A DNA stretch of 64,000 bases from Paenibacillus sp. J23TS9. GTDB lineage: Bacteria > Bacillota > Bacilli > Paenibacillales > Paenibacillaceae. The first letter of the stretch is position 1. Each line of letters begins with the position of its first letter. Of this stretch, positions 16,501-25,013 are shown piece after piece. Under the pieces are notes generated by a model. The model had not been told where the DNA came from. It searched no databases and was given only the letters and a program-made list of their open reading frames with translations. The DNA lies in the NCBI RefSeq assembly GCF_018403225.1, contig NZ_BOSG01000001.1:806001-870000 (forward strand), read 5' to 3'. Both the position numbers and the translations under genes were made by a program.

Positions 16501-17186
16501 CGCGTGAAGTGGAACAGGAGATCCGCGAGCTGCTCTTCCATGTCAAACAGCGAATCGGCTTTAGTCTAGGCGAATTTTTTGCCGAAGCCTTCCATCCGTC
16601 GGTGCTCCGGGAGGACGCAGGTCAGCTGAAGCGAATATTCACGGACTGCGGAAGGGAACTTGAACGGACTATTGTGCATGAGCTGGAGCAGGAGCTGTGG
16701 GCAACAACGCTTCGACTGGAGAACAAGGGCAAAGCGGTCCTCCATGCAGCGGCCGATGGGGCTGCAGAAGACATACGTGGTTACGATGCAGTCATTATGC
16801 TTACGCCGCCGGCGGAAAAACAGTGGACTTCGCCCGAGTGGAATGATGCTGGCCTGACCAGCTTTGTGGATTGGACATCGTACTGGTCTTTGTTCAAGTC
16901 GCCGAAGCATTTCTTCGAGGACGGAGGCAGGGAGAAGCTCAGAAGTGCAGTAGAGCCTGTGATTAAGGAAGCCTTGAGCGGAGAGGCTGCAGTCAAGCAG
17001 GAGGTTCTTGTGTCTTTCTATAACACTCTCGTGACTGACGCTCAGGAGAAGCAGAAGGAGGAACTGCGGGAGCAGCTCCATGAAGCCATGGAGGCGGCGA
17101 CCTCCTCGCTTTCTTCCGGAGAACAGCCTGAAGTTTGGGATCAGCTGGCTTCGCAGCTTCAGCAAATGGAACAATCATTGGCATAA
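13539..17186 (+). CDS. dynA: double-headed dynamin-like GTPase (DynA type)
   Basis: A 1215-residue fusion of two dynamin-family modules, close in size and layout to Bacillus DynA (about 1190 residues), which tethers and repairs membranes and protects against phage lysis. Head 1: P-loop GHFSAGKSS (52-60), G3 DTPGVD, G4 NQID. Head 2: P-loop GAFSAGKSS (about 636-644), G3 DTPGAD and a weaker G4 (NAAD). Helical stalks follow each head. Between them (about 525-630) lies an Ala/Pro/Gly-rich, very GC-rich stretch unlike the rest of the gene. It is preceded by AAGGGGAGAG and is monocistronic, with a terminator at 17209. Part of the C-terminus is amphipathic, which fits membrane contact. Confidence 0.9.
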   Translation: MSTSSPVIQLDTGSLQRLQERLHGWKDDKSSKLMGDLLNKATAGEMTIAFCGHFSAGKSSLINSLCGKKVLPSSPVPTSANVVSIRNGEPHALIYPAQATELSSQEVKPQEVSLDELYTYCTNGGSYSSVEVWDHIPLLGGRGVLMDTPGVDSTDDSHQKATHSALHLADTVLYVMDYNHVQSENNLAFAKSLSDWGKPLYLVVNQIDKHRERELSFESYRAEVEAAFKRWQVNYESLLFTTLKEPDHPYNQWKQIQELIAELIEKREPILNYSLDCSSRHIIEQHVKQYADSLEDTKQQLLDEMGGEEQAAKLEAEITGYRKELEHLKELPQTERESIRKQVDVLLDNANITPAELRDTAKLFLESRKNGFKKGLLFAGAKTEQEKQERLRKFAEELREQSASQVVWHLLELMKRWGKNLWTEERQKSLEESMPEISEAMLESSVKPDAVLSGEYVLNYCRMLSADIKSVYRRAFMNAAEDVLADVASSAKEQQQRVVAALNGLLEQSAAMSRYVQLERDIAERAAAAGQLLPARVTLTPGFLPEVSAPAPAAMQPPGPEAGARMSAPAGAPRSGAEPLGGAAFGRRQRLDAAAARLQDAAALLGRYPALASAARGLRSRADALAGGSFTLALFGAFSAGKSSFANALLGERVLPVSPHPTTAAINRILAPKDGFEHGTAQVMMKSPDTFKEDLEYSFSVLQLGTPTEDGWLQVIEQLKPEGIHPAGLPHYGFLKAAAAGWKEAQPLLGTTQTVNMDGYKAFVADETRSCFVDRIDLYYSSPLTEQGIVLVDTPGADSLHARHTGVTFQYMKHADAIVFVTYYNHAFSKGDRQFLTQLGRVKDSFALDKMFFIVNAADLASSEEELDQVIKHVETNLKARGIRLPHIYPVSSMKALEGKMDGDADLYAESAFESFEKALGAFAGEELPKLSLASAVQEISSVRQRVIEWGRMARQDAGSREQRRQQLLEVNQLALSRIDSFARQDLSREVEQEIRELLFHVKQRIGFSLGEFFAEAFHPSVLREDAGQLKRIFTDCGRELERTIVHELEQELWATTLRLENKGKAVLHAAADGAAEDIRGYDAVIMLTPPAEKQWTSPEWNDAGLTSFVDWTSYWSLFKSPKHFFEDGGREKLRSAVEPVIKEALSGEAAVKQEVLVSFYNTLVTDAQEKQKEELREQLHEAMEAATSSLSSGEQPEVWDQLASQLQQMEQSLA

Positions 17187-17208
17187 GAAATAGCAGGTAA
17201 ACGAAAGA

Positions 17209-17235
17209 GGGGGCGTCATGATGACGCTCCCTTTT
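17209..17235 (+). terminator. terminator of dynamin-like gene
   Basis: GGGGGCGTCAT (about 17209-17219) pairs with ATGACGCTCCC (17221-17231), followed by TTTTC. Confidence 0.8.
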
Positions 17236-17673
17236 CATTTGGAATTTATAAATACTAAATGATCATCTGATCTGGATGATTCTGTCATTCCGAGTGAGAG
17301 CGACCTCAGAGCCGTTGTTTCTGGAATGATGCATCGGATGAATTTCATTGATAATCGTCTTTTTTTAAGCCTGCGTTACTTGTTTTACGGCGCGGGTCAC
17401 CTCTAAAACGAGTCCTTTGCATGCTTTCTGGAAGGAGTTTGACAGGAGGATTGACTTTTTTATCGGGTTAGGCAGAGATATGGAGGATTTTCTATGATTT
17501 GATAAGTAATTTATGATTATACAAAGGTATTGACCATTGATTGCCAATGCGGCGAAAATATGCCCGGTTATCCTCTTTGCCGCCTTTCGAAGACGGTGTT
17601 AAACTTCATAAATATTCAACATCACTTCCGAAAGAAGTGATAAAGTTTTGAGATGACTCGAAGGAGGAGAACC
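17236..17673 (+). other. 438-base gap before ABC exporter pair
   Basis: No confident gene. It holds an imperfect TCATTCC/GGAATGA dyad near 17284-17331, a short frame at 17560-17640 (MPGYPLCRLSKTV..., 26 codons, poor RBS) ending inside the hairpin at 17621, and a TTGACC at 17530 without a good -10. Related bmrCD loci carry a translated leader upstream, so the short frame may be a leader peptide, but codon and RBS evidence is weak. Confidence 0.4.
17621..17641 (+). promoter_or_regulatory. hairpin in leader of ABC exporter operon
   Basis: ATCACTTC (17621-17628), loop CGAAA, GAAGTGAT (17634-17641), 33 bases before the ATG of the first exporter gene. It could be an operator dyad or part of an attenuator. 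It overlaps the end of the 26-codon frame. Confidence 0.4.
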
Positions 17674-19446
17674 ATGAATGTTCTCAGGCAAATGCAGAGC
17701 TTTTTTTGGGAGAAACGGAGTTTTCTATATCTATCTATACTCTGCCTCGCCATAGCTACTGCCTTGGGGCTTGTAACCCCAAACCTGCTGCGGAGTCTAA
17801 TTGATGACGCCATCCAGCCGCAGCATTATGAAAAGGTTCCCGTATTGGCACTATCCGTCATTTTGGTGGTAGCTGCCAAAGCGCTTATGCAGTTTTTAAG
17901 CGGTCTTCTTGGCGGAAGAATGGGGAACTATCTGGCATACCGTTTACGGAACGGCTGCTATGAGAAACTGCAAGTCTTGTCTTTCCGGTATTATGACACG
18001 GCCAGAACCGGAGATTTAATGTCCCGTCTGACCGGGGATCTCGAAGCGATCCGCCAGTTTATAGCCTTCGGTATTCCACAAATACTAAATACGATTCTGA
18101 TGGTGGTTTTTGGCGCCATTGTCATGCTGTCGATCAGCTGGCAGCTTACATTGCTAACGATGATCAGCATACCGTTTCTGGTTATCGTCGCACTGAAGTT
18201 TGAAAACCGTATCCATCCTGCCTTCCAGGAAATGCGGCTAGCGCTCAGCGCGTTAACCACTTCGGTTCAGGAAAACATTACGGGGGTAAGAACAGTCAAA
18301 TCATTTGCACGTGAGCCTTATGAAGTCGATAAATTCTCACTACGCAATGAACGGTACAAGAGTAATCAGATTTTTGCTTCGACCTTATGGAGCCGTTACT
18401 TCCCACTGATGGAACTGCTTGCATCTGTATGCGTCGTCATTTTGCTTGGCGTCGGCGGAACTCTTGTTATCCATAAATCGTTATCACTGGGTGAGCTGGT
18501 TGCTTTCTTCAGCTTGATTTGGTACATTATCGGCCCCATGTGGAACATCGGTTATCTGATTAATAACTACACACAATCGGAGGCTTCAGGTGAGCGTGTC
18601 ATGGAGCTGCTTAATCAGCCGATTGATGTTGAGGATAAAGCGGATGCAATCGAGCTGAACTCCGAGGAAGTGAAAGGCCATGTCACCTTTGATCATGTAA
18701 CCTTTGCTTACGGGAACAAACTGGCTGCTATCCAGGATGTCAATTTGGATGCGCCTCCAGGAACGGTAATCGGCCTGCTCGGGGGAACCGGATCGGGTAA
18801 ATCAACAATCATTCAGCTTATGATGCATGCTTACAATGTTAACGGTGGAAGCATTAAGCTGGATGGAGTCAATATTAATGATATTAAAGTTCAAAGCCTG
18901 CGGGGGCAAATCGCATCTGTGTTCCAGGAGACATTCTTATTCTCGTCCAGTATCCGGAACAATATTGCATACGGTCTCAAGGATGTTTCGATGGATGAAA
19001 TTATCCGTGCCGCGAAGCTGGCGAAAGCCCATGAATTTATTATGGAAATGGCTGAAGGGTATGATACGGTCGTTGGTGAACGGGGTATGGGCTTGTCCGG
19101 GGGACAGAAGCAACGGATTGCCATTGCACGTGCACTGCTGAAAAACCCGAAAATTCTTATCTTGGATGATGCGACGAGTGCGGTTGATATGGAGACGGAA
19201 CATGAGATCCAGTCCGGATTCCAAGAGGTCATGAGAGGGCGCACGACATTTATCATCGCCCACCGTATTTCTTCACTGCGTCACGCGGATGAGATTCTCG
19301 TAATGAACGAAGGTAAGGTCGTACAGCGGGGTAAACATGAGCAGTTGATCGCCGAGACTGGACCTTATCAGGATGTATACAATATACAATATGCAGACCA
19401 CATTGCCCGGATGAATGGTAATGCAGGAGAGCAGGTGAGCTCATGA
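17674..19446 (+). CDS. heterodimeric ABC exporter subunit, BmrC-like
   Basis: A 590-residue half-transporter: six transmembrane helices (about 15-310) fused to an ABC ATPase domain. Walker A GGTGSGKST has Lys376 and the signature LSGGQKQR is canonical, but Walker B reads ILILDDATSAVD, so the catalytic glutamate is replaced by Asp499. This is the degenerate-site pattern of Bacillus BmrC (YheI), the smaller half of a multidrug exporter. ATG 17674 is preferred to the ATG at 17653 because GAAGGAGGAG lies directly before it. The next gene overlaps by four bases (ATGA) and supplies the partner half. It likely exports amphiphilic drugs or cell-wall-active compounds. Confidence 0.9.
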   Translation: MNVLRQMQSFFWEKRSFLYLSILCLAIATALGLVTPNLLRSLIDDAIQPQHYEKVPVLALSVILVVAAKALMQFLSGLLGGRMGNYLAYRLRNGCYEKLQVLSFRYYDTARTGDLMSRLTGDLEAIRQFIAFGIPQILNTILMVVFGAIVMLSISWQLTLLTMISIPFLVIVALKFENRIHPAFQEMRLALSALTTSVQENITGVRTVKSFAREPYEVDKFSLRNERYKSNQIFASTLWSRYFPLMELLASVCVVILLGVGGTLVIHKSLSLGELVAFFSLIWYIIGPMWNIGYLINNYTQSEASGERVMELLNQPIDVEDKADAIELNSEEVKGHVTFDHVTFAYGNKLAAIQDVNLDAPPGTVIGLLGGTGSGKSTIIQLMMHAYNVNGGSIKLDGVNINDIKVQSLRGQIASVFQETFLFSSSIRNNIAYGLKDVSMDEIIRAAKLAKAHEFIMEMAEGYDTVVGERGMGLSGGQKQRIAIARALLKNPKILILDDATSAVDMETEHEIQSGFQEVMRGRTTFIIAHRISSLRHADEILVMNEGKVVQRGKHEQLIAETGPYQDVYNIQYADHIARMNGNAGEQVSS

Positions 19447-21311
19447 ACACGGCCCTGAATACCGAAAAACGTCCTCAGAAAGATCCTGGCAAGCAGAAGG
19501 GTAAGATGCCAGGCAAGACGGGTGAACGTTTCGTCTATCAAGATGATGAAATTATCGAAAAGCCGTTTAACTGGGCTCAGCTGACAAGGCTGTTTGCCTA
19601 TATGAAGCCTTACGCGAAACAGATGCTGCCGCTCGTCATTCTTATGATGATTCTTGGCACCGTGACCAAACTGACGGTACCTTTTCTGACAAGTATGGCC
19701 ATCGACAAGGCGATCGCGCCGGAAGTAGGCCCAACTAGCATCAACATGTTATATACGATAACGGCAATTGTACTTGTTTTGTACATTATCCAATGGCTTG
19801 CGAGTACATACCGTATCAAATTCACGAATATTATTGGGCAGCGCGTCATATATGATTTGCGAAGTGATTTGTTTAAGCATATTCAGAAGCTGTCTTTTAA
19901 CTTCTTTGACAAAAGACCTGCAGGCTCCGTGCTGGTACGCGTTACGAATGACGTCAACTCACTGCAGGAGCTGTTCACAAGCGGCGTCGTGAACCTCATG
20001 ATTGACTGTGTGCAGCTTGTAGGTATCGTCGTTATTCTGCTCGCCATCAACTGGAAGCTGGGGCTGGCAGTCATTTTGACTGTACCGATCATGTTCATCA
20101 TTTCTACCAAGCTGCGCGTCCGGATACGCCGTGCCTGGCAGGATGTGCGGATGAAGAACTCGCGGATTAACTCGCACTTGAATGAATCGATTCAGGGTAT
20201 ACGTGTCACTCAAGCTTACACGCAGGAGCAGGAAAACATTCGTTTCTTCGATAAAATGAACTTTGAAAGCAAAAAATCCTGGGACCGCGCTTCAATGCTT
20301 AATCAGGGGTTTGGACCCCTGATTGAAATCACAGGCGGATTCGGAACGCTCATCTTGTTCTGGTTTGGTGCGTATCTGATTCAGGAAGGTCAGTTGACCA
20401 TAGGTTTGCTGGTCGCATTCTCAAGTTATGTAGGGAATTTTTGGGAGCCAATCAACCGCCTTGGCCAAATGTACAATCAGCTGCTGGTGGCGATGGCTTC
20501 CTCCGAACGGATCTTTGAATTTATCGATGAAAAGCCAAATATTGATGATAAACCCAATGCCGTACCGATGCCGAAAATCAAAGGTGATATCAAGCTGCAG
20601 GATGTCGTGTTTGAATATGAAAAAGGTCGTCAGGCACTCAAGGGCATCAATATGGATGTGAAAGCGGGACAGACGATTGCTCTCGTAGGGCATACCGGCT
20701 CAGGAAAAAGTACCATTATCAATCTGCTCAGCCGTTTCTATGATATCTCCAGCGGTAATATAACGATCGACGGCCATGATATTCGTGATGTGCAGCTGGA
20801 AACGCTGCGCAGCCAAATCGGGATCGTGCTGCAGGATACCTTCATTTTTTCCGGCACCATCCGGGATAATATCCGCTTCGGGCGTCTGGATGCGACGGAT
20901 GAAGAAATTGAAGCTGTATCGAGAGCTGTTAACGCGCATGAGTTTATCGAAAAGCTTCCGGGAGGATACGACACGGAGGTTGAGGAACGCGGGAATATGC
21001 TATCTATGGGTCAGCGTCAGCTTCTGTCCTTCGCCCGTGCGCTTCTAGCCGATCCAAGGATTCTGATTCTGGATGAAGCAACGGCAAGTATTGATACGGA
21101 AACCGAGCTGAAAATTCAAGAGGCACTCAAGGTGCTCTTAAAAGGCCGGACTTCCTTTATTGTCGCTCACCGTCTCTCCACAATTCGACACGCGGACAAA
21201 ATCATTGTGCTGGATCATGGAGAAATCAAGGAAGAAGGCAACCATGCGGAACTGATGCAGCATCGTGGAACCTATTATGGGCTGATTGAAGCCCAGTTCA
21301 GATTTGTTTAA
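19443..21311 (+). CDS. heterodimeric ABC exporter subunit, BmrD-like
   Basis: A 622-residue half-transporter with an N-terminal hydrophilic extension of about 45 residues (rich in Lys and Pro), six transmembrane helices (about 55-345) and an ABC domain. Walker A GHTGSGKST (Lys422) and Walker B ILILDEATASIDTE with catalytic Glu545 are intact, but the signature is LSMGQRQ instead of LSGGQ. With the partner's Asp499 this gives one full and one degenerate ATP site, as in BmrCD. Translation is coupled to the first gene through an ATGA overlap. No clear terminator follows. Confidence 0.9.
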   Translation: MNTALNTEKRPQKDPGKQKGKMPGKTGERFVYQDDEIIEKPFNWAQLTRLFAYMKPYAKQMLPLVILMMILGTVTKLTVPFLTSMAIDKAIAPEVGPTSINMLYTITAIVLVLYIIQWLASTYRIKFTNIIGQRVIYDLRSDLFKHIQKLSFNFFDKRPAGSVLVRVTNDVNSLQELFTSGVVNLMIDCVQLVGIVVILLAINWKLGLAVILTVPIMFIISTKLRVRIRRAWQDVRMKNSRINSHLNESIQGIRVTQAYTQEQENIRFFDKMNFESKKSWDRASMLNQGFGPLIEITGGFGTLILFWFGAYLIQEGQLTIGLLVAFSSYVGNFWEPINRLGQMYNQLLVAMASSERIFEFIDEKPNIDDKPNAVPMPKIKGDIKLQDVVFEYEKGRQALKGINMDVKAGQTIALVGHTGSGKSTIINLLSRFYDISSGNITIDGHDIRDVQLETLRSQIGIVLQDTFIFSGTIRDNIRFGRLDATDEEIEAVSRAVNAHEFIEKLPGGYDTEVEERGNMLSMGQRQLLSFARALLADPRILILDEATASIDTETELKIQEALKVLLKGRTSFIVAHRLSTIRHADKIIVLDHGEIKEEGNHAELMQHRGTYYGLIEAQFRFV

Positions 21312-21474
21312 TGCATAAGGTTTGGAAGATTTCACAATAATATTCTGTAAAATCATTCAACTTTCCCTAAATATCGACAGCCGAAAGGCCTAAAAATGAG
21401 GAGAGTTTGTGAACTTTACAGGAAAATGTCGGAGCACTCTTGCATTCTTTCTCTTAAACCCTGAAAATAGTTAG

Positions 21475-21498
21475 TGTGGTATACAGATGTGGTATACA
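21475..21498 (+). repeat. short tandem repeat upstream of purT
   Basis: TGTGGTATACA occurs at 21475-21485 and again at 21488-21498, a 13-base phase, directly before the purT RBS. It may be chance, an extended -10 or a regulator site. Confidence 0.35.
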
Positions 21499-21519
21499 AG
21501 ACTAGGGGGGAATTGGGAA

Positions 21520-22713
21520 GTGGTGTGGGGTGCTCCTTTTTCTGCACATGCCAAGAAGATGCTGCTGCTAGGCAGCGGAGAATTGGGAAAAGAAGTGGTG
21601 CTCGAAGCCCAGCGACTGGGCGTGGAGACCATAGCCGTGGACCGCTATGCTAATGCACCTGCCATGCAGGTTGCGCACCGGTCCCATGTGATTGATATGC
21701 TCGATGCCGATTCCCTGAAACGGATTATTCATCAGGAAAAACCGGATGTGATTGTACCGGAAATTGAGGCTATTGCTACACATGCTTTGCTTGAACTTGA
21801 AGCAGAAGGATTTCATGTCGTTCCGACGGCAAGAGCCGCGCGTCTGACGATGGATCGCGAAGGAATTCGCCGGTTGGCGGCCGAGAATCTGGGTCTTCCA
21901 ACAGCAGGATACCGATTTGCCGATAGCTTGGAAGAGTTAAAGGAAGCTGTTTTCGCACTGGGAACGCCTTGTGTGATCAAGCCTATTATGAGTTCTTCCG
22001 GTAAAGGGCAAAGCGTATGCCATACAGAGGATGAAGCGGAAGCCTGCTGGAACACAGCGATTGAAGGCGGACGTGCCAAAAGCACCCGTGTCATCGTAGA
22101 AGCCTTTGTTTCATTTGAAAGTGAAATCACGCTGCTTACGGTACGATCTGTAAGCGGAACCATTTTTTGTAAGCCGATTGGTCATATTCAGAAAGATGGC
22201 GATTATGTTGAATCCTGGCAGCCTCATGTGATGAGCGAGGATCAACTGAAGGAAGCGGAGTCCATTGCGAAAGCCATTACGGATGAACTCGGGGGATATG
22301 GCATTTTCGGAGTAGAACTGTTTGTTACCAAAGAAGGAATCATATTCAGTGAAGTATCGCCCCGTCCGCATGACACTGGGATGGTGACTATGATCACCCA
22401 GGATTTATCCGAATTTGCCCTGCATGTCAGAGCAATTCTCGGTCTTCCGATCCCTTCCGTAGAACTGCTGACGCCGGGTGCTTCGGCAACGTTGAAAGCG
22501 GAGAACGCTAGTACGAATTTTGCTGTTGGTGGTGTGGAGGATGCGCTCAGCCTGCCCCGGACCCAGGTTCGTGTTTTTGGCAAACCTGAAGCAAGGAGTG
22601 GCCGGAGAATGGCTGTCGCCTTAAGCGCTGATACGGATCTTCAAAAAGCTCGGAATACGGCTAAACAAGCCGCCAGTCTTTTAAAAGTGGAGGAATATGA
22701 TCATGAACAGTAA
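21520..22713 (+). CDS. purT: formate-dependent GAR transformylase
   Basis: Catalyses ATP- and formate-dependent formylation of glycinamide ribonucleotide, the folate-independent third step of purine synthesis. It is about 397 residues, an ATP-grasp enzyme. The N-terminus [21 protein letters not shown] followed by [26 protein letters not shown] residues is diagnostic, as is [14 protein letters not shown] in the ATP-grasp region and FGVELFV...[13 protein letters not shown] for the metal and ATP site. A GTG start at 21520 (or 21523) is chosen because AGGGGGG lies 9-10 bases upstream; an ATG at 21487 lies upstream of that RBS. It overlaps the following acetyltransferase. It is not in a pur cluster here. 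Confidence 0.93.
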   Translation: MVWGAPFSAHAKKMLLLGSGELGKEVVLEAQRLGVETIAVDRYANAPAMQVAHRSHVIDMLDADSLKRIIHQEKPDVIVPEIEAIATHALLELEAEGFHVVPTARAARLTMDREGIRRLAAENLGLPTAGYRFADSLEELKEAVFALGTPCVIKPIMSSSGKGQSVCHTEDEAEACWNTAIEGGRAKSTRVIVEAFVSFESEITLLTVRSVSGTIFCKPIGHIQKDGDYVESWQPHVMSEDQLKEAESIAKAITDELGGYGIFGVELFVTKEGIIFSEVSPRPHDTGMVTMITQDLSEFALHVRAILGLPIPSVELLTPGASATLKAENASTNFAVGGVEDALSLPRTQVRVFGKPEARSGRRMAVALSADTDLQKARNTAKQAASLLKVEEYDHEQ

Positions 22714-23164
22714 CATTTTGGCTCCTGCTCTGCAGATTCGTAAATCCGACTGTGAGTGTGATCTTGAAGCGGTAACAGCCCTGATGCGGGAACTGAATTA
22801 TCCGACCACGATTAATGTCATGCGTGAACGTATTCAGGCATCCGAGAACAATCCCAAGCTTTGCACCATGGTTGCTGAGCTCGATGGAAAAGTCGTAGGC
22901 ATGATTGCTCTTAATCAGGTGAAGTCTTACGCGAAAAGCGAAACTGCAACTCAAGTTTCCGCACTGATCGTATCACAGAATCACCGCGGACAAGGTATTG
23001 GCAAAAGACTGATCCGCAACGCAGAAGAATGGAGTCAGAATCAGGGAAGCCAAATCCTGTTTCTTACTAGTGGTAACCGTGTTGAGCGGGCACCGGCCCA
23101 TGCTTTCTATGAACATATCGGTTTTGAGAAAATTGGATACCAGTTCGTAAGAAAACTGAAGTAA
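22703..23164 (+). CDS. GNAT-family N-acetyltransferase
   Basis: A 153-residue single-domain acetyltransferase that moves acetyl from acetyl-CoA to an amine of unknown identity. The acetyl-CoA binding motif is [15 protein letters not shown] (Q/R-x-x-G-x-G), followed by [21 protein letters not shown], a typical GNAT C-terminal half. ATG 22703 is favoured because GGAGG lies 9 bases before it; ATG 22697 is only 3 bases from it. The start overlaps the end of purT by 11 bases, so the two are cotranscribed. A strong terminator follows. Confidence 0.85.
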   Translation: MNSNILAPALQIRKSDCECDLEAVTALMRELNYPTTINVMRERIQASENNPKLCTMVAELDGKVVGMIALNQVKSYAKSETATQVSALIVSQNHRGQGIGKRLIRNAEEWSQNQGSQILFLTSGNRVERAPAHAFYEHIGFEKIGYQFVRKLK

Positions 23165-23187
23165 TCCTTGATGCTTGATGATAATAT

Positions 23188-23217
23188 GCCCGTCCCTTTC
23201 TAAGGGGCGGGCTTTTT
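23188..23217 (+). terminator. terminator of purT-GNAT operon
   Basis: GCCCGTCCCTT (23188-23198) pairs with AAGGGGCGGGC (23202-23212), then five T. Confidence 0.92.
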
Positions 23218-23252
23218 GTATATAAAACCGGGTCTGGAGGTGTGGATTTTTA

Positions 23253-23281
23253 TTTACAATGTCCCAACGCTGATATAGAAT
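23253..23281 (+). promoter_or_regulatory. promoter of sensor/response-regulator operon
   Basis: TTTACA (23253-23258), 17-base spacer, TAGAAT (23276-23281). A good sigma-A match about 60 bases before the response regulator. Confidence 0.65.
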
Positions 23282-23296
23282 ACCTTAGTAAAAATG

Positions 23297-23310
23297 AGTA
23301 AGCGTTTACA
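23297..23310 (+). promoter_or_regulatory. cre site (CcpA) in leader of response regulator gene
   Basis: AGTAAGCGTTTACA differs from the perfect cre TGTAAGCGTTTACA at one or two bases and lies about 10-23 bases past the expected transcription start. Roadblock repression by CcpA when preferred sugars are present is the inferred effect. Confidence 0.65.
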
Positions 23311-23340
23311 AGATAATTATATAGAATGCCAAAGGGATGG

Positions 23341-25008
23341 ATGAGAACGATGTATAAGCTGTTACTGGTGGAAGACGAGGAAGATGTAAGAGACGGGCTC
23401 GTAGAAGAGATTGATTGGGTAAGCTATGGATTCCAGGTTGTGGATACCGCCGAGAACGGAAGAGAAGCTGCAGAGCTCATAGACAAGCATATTCCCGATG
23501 TGGTTGTGACCGATATCCAGATGCCTTTTATGGATGGGCTGCAGTTGGCTGGCTGGATCCGGGAACATTATCCAACAACGAAGATTATTATTTTAACTGG
23601 ATTCGACGAATTTGAATACGCGCAAAAAGCCATTAAACTGCAAATTGATGAATATGTGCTCAAGCCGTTCTCATCACAGGAGCTAATTGAGGTCGTACTT
23701 AAGGTAAAGCAGCAAATGGATGCCGAAATGTCTGAGAAAGAAAATGTCCAAGTGCTGATGGATCATTACCGCAAAAGCATTCCTGTGCTCAGGGAGCTTT
23801 TTTTGTCTCAGCTGGTATCACGCCGTATGTCATCCGAAGAGATACGCGAAAAGAGCAGCAGCTATGGAATGGAGCTCGATGGTCACAGTTTTATGGCTTC
23901 AGTCATCCGGATTGATTATGTCCATAATCATCTGGAATTGCAGAAGGATAGCGTGAAAGCTTTTTCACCCGGCTCATTAAAATATTCTGAGGATCGCTAT
24001 CTCCAGCTGTACGCGGTTCTGAATATAGCAGAGGAAATATGCCAGCGGGTAGAGGGATTTAAAGTGTTTATCCATTTGGAGGATTGCGTATTGCTATCCG
24101 CTCTCCCGGAGCAGGAGCAAGGCTTGGCGGCTCAAAGGAACCTTGCCGTTCTCGAAGAAATACGCTTGAACGTGGCCAAGTATCTGAAGCTTACGCTTAC
24201 TGCAGGTGCAGGTACGGTATGCGTGTGGCCAGGGGAGATTCATCTATCCTATCAAAAAGCGATGCAGGCGCTCGATTATCGTCTGATTCTGGGCAATGAC
24301 CGTGTCATTTGGATCGGGGATGTTGAGTCGGAACATTATGAGTCGCTGAGTTTTGACGAAATGAAAGAACAGTCATTGATCCGCTGCATCAAGGTAGGCA
24401 CCCAGGAAGAGCTGGATGAAATACTTGCGGATTTGTTCACTGGTTTGCATATGACACAGCTATCTGTACAGGAATGCCAGGTCTACTTGATGGAAATTCT
24501 CACTTGTGTCATGAAAATCGCGAAAGAATTCAGTGTGGAGATGGAGGAGTTGTTTGGAGCAGGTACGTATCCATTTGCGGAAATTTACAAATATAACAAT
24601 CTTCAGGAAGTTAGACAGTGGATGGGCGCGATATGTCTGAAGCTGATGATCTCCATAGCACAGGGGCGGCAGACGGGGTATAACCAGCTGGTTGAAAACG
24701 CCAAGGAATACATCCGTCTTCATTACCAGGAAAGTGACATATCCATTAATAAGGTGTGCAAACATCTGCATATCAGCACCGGCTATTTTAGCAGCATTTT
24801 CAAGAAAGAAGTGAAAATGACCTTTGTCAATTATTTGATGCATATCCGTATGGAAGCGGCGAAGGAGTCCCTCCGGTCAACCGATCAGAAAACATTTGAA
24901 ATCGCTGAAGCTGTCGGATTTTCCGATCCGAATTATTTTAGCTTTTGCTTTCGCAAGAAATTCGGCATCTCACCGAAAGAATACCGAAACGGCGCCGGAG
25001 GTGCGTAA
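23341..25008 (+). CDS. YesN-type response regulator (REC + AraC HTH)
   Basis: A 555-residue cytoplasmic regulator. The N-terminal receiver domain (about 5-125) has the acidic pocket EDEED and the phospho-acceptor Asp58 in VVVTDIQMPF, with Lys in VLKPFS. A long middle region (about 130-440) of unknown fold is typical of this family, and an AraC-type double helix-turn-helix is at the C-terminus (about 455-555: ISINKVCKHLHISTGYFSSIFKKE, FSDPNYFSFCFRKKFGISPKEYR). ATG 23341 is chosen (AAAGGG close upstream); 23350 is possible. It precedes its sensor kinase and lies upstream of mgl genes, which it likely activates. Confidence 0.92.
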   Translation: MRTMYKLLLVEDEEDVRDGLVEEIDWVSYGFQVVDTAENGREAAELIDKHIPDVVVTDIQMPFMDGLQLAGWIREHYPTTKIIILTGFDEFEYAQKAIKLQIDEYVLKPFSSQELIEVVLKVKQQMDAEMSEKENVQVLMDHYRKSIPVLRELFLSQLVSRRMSSEEIREKSSSYGMELDGHSFMASVIRIDYVHNHLELQKDSVKAFSPGSLKYSEDRYLQLYAVLNIAEEICQRVEGFKVFIHLEDCVLLSALPEQEQGLAAQRNLAVLEEIRLNVAKYLKLTLTAGAGTVCVWPGEIHLSYQKAMQALDYRLILGNDRVIWIGDVESEHYESLSFDEMKEQSLIRCIKVGTQEELDEILADLFTGLHMTQLSVQECQVYLMEILTCVMKIAKEFSVEMEELFGAGTYPFAEIYKYNNLQEVRQWMGAICLKLMISIAQGRQTGYNQLVENAKEYIRLHYQESDISINKVCKHLHISTGYFSSIFKKEVKMTFVNYLMHIRMEAAKESLRSTDQKTFEIAEAVGFSDPNYFSFCFRKKFGISPKEYRNGAGGA

Positions 25009-25013
25009 CCGAT

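Noticed and set aside
17269..17547. Reverse-strand frame, 60 codons (ends VTRAVKQVTQA), continuing in the same frame after one TAA for about 30 more codons
   Set aside because: It looked like a possible gene remnant, but there is no RBS, no recognised family, and the continuation is too short to judge. Left as unexplained.
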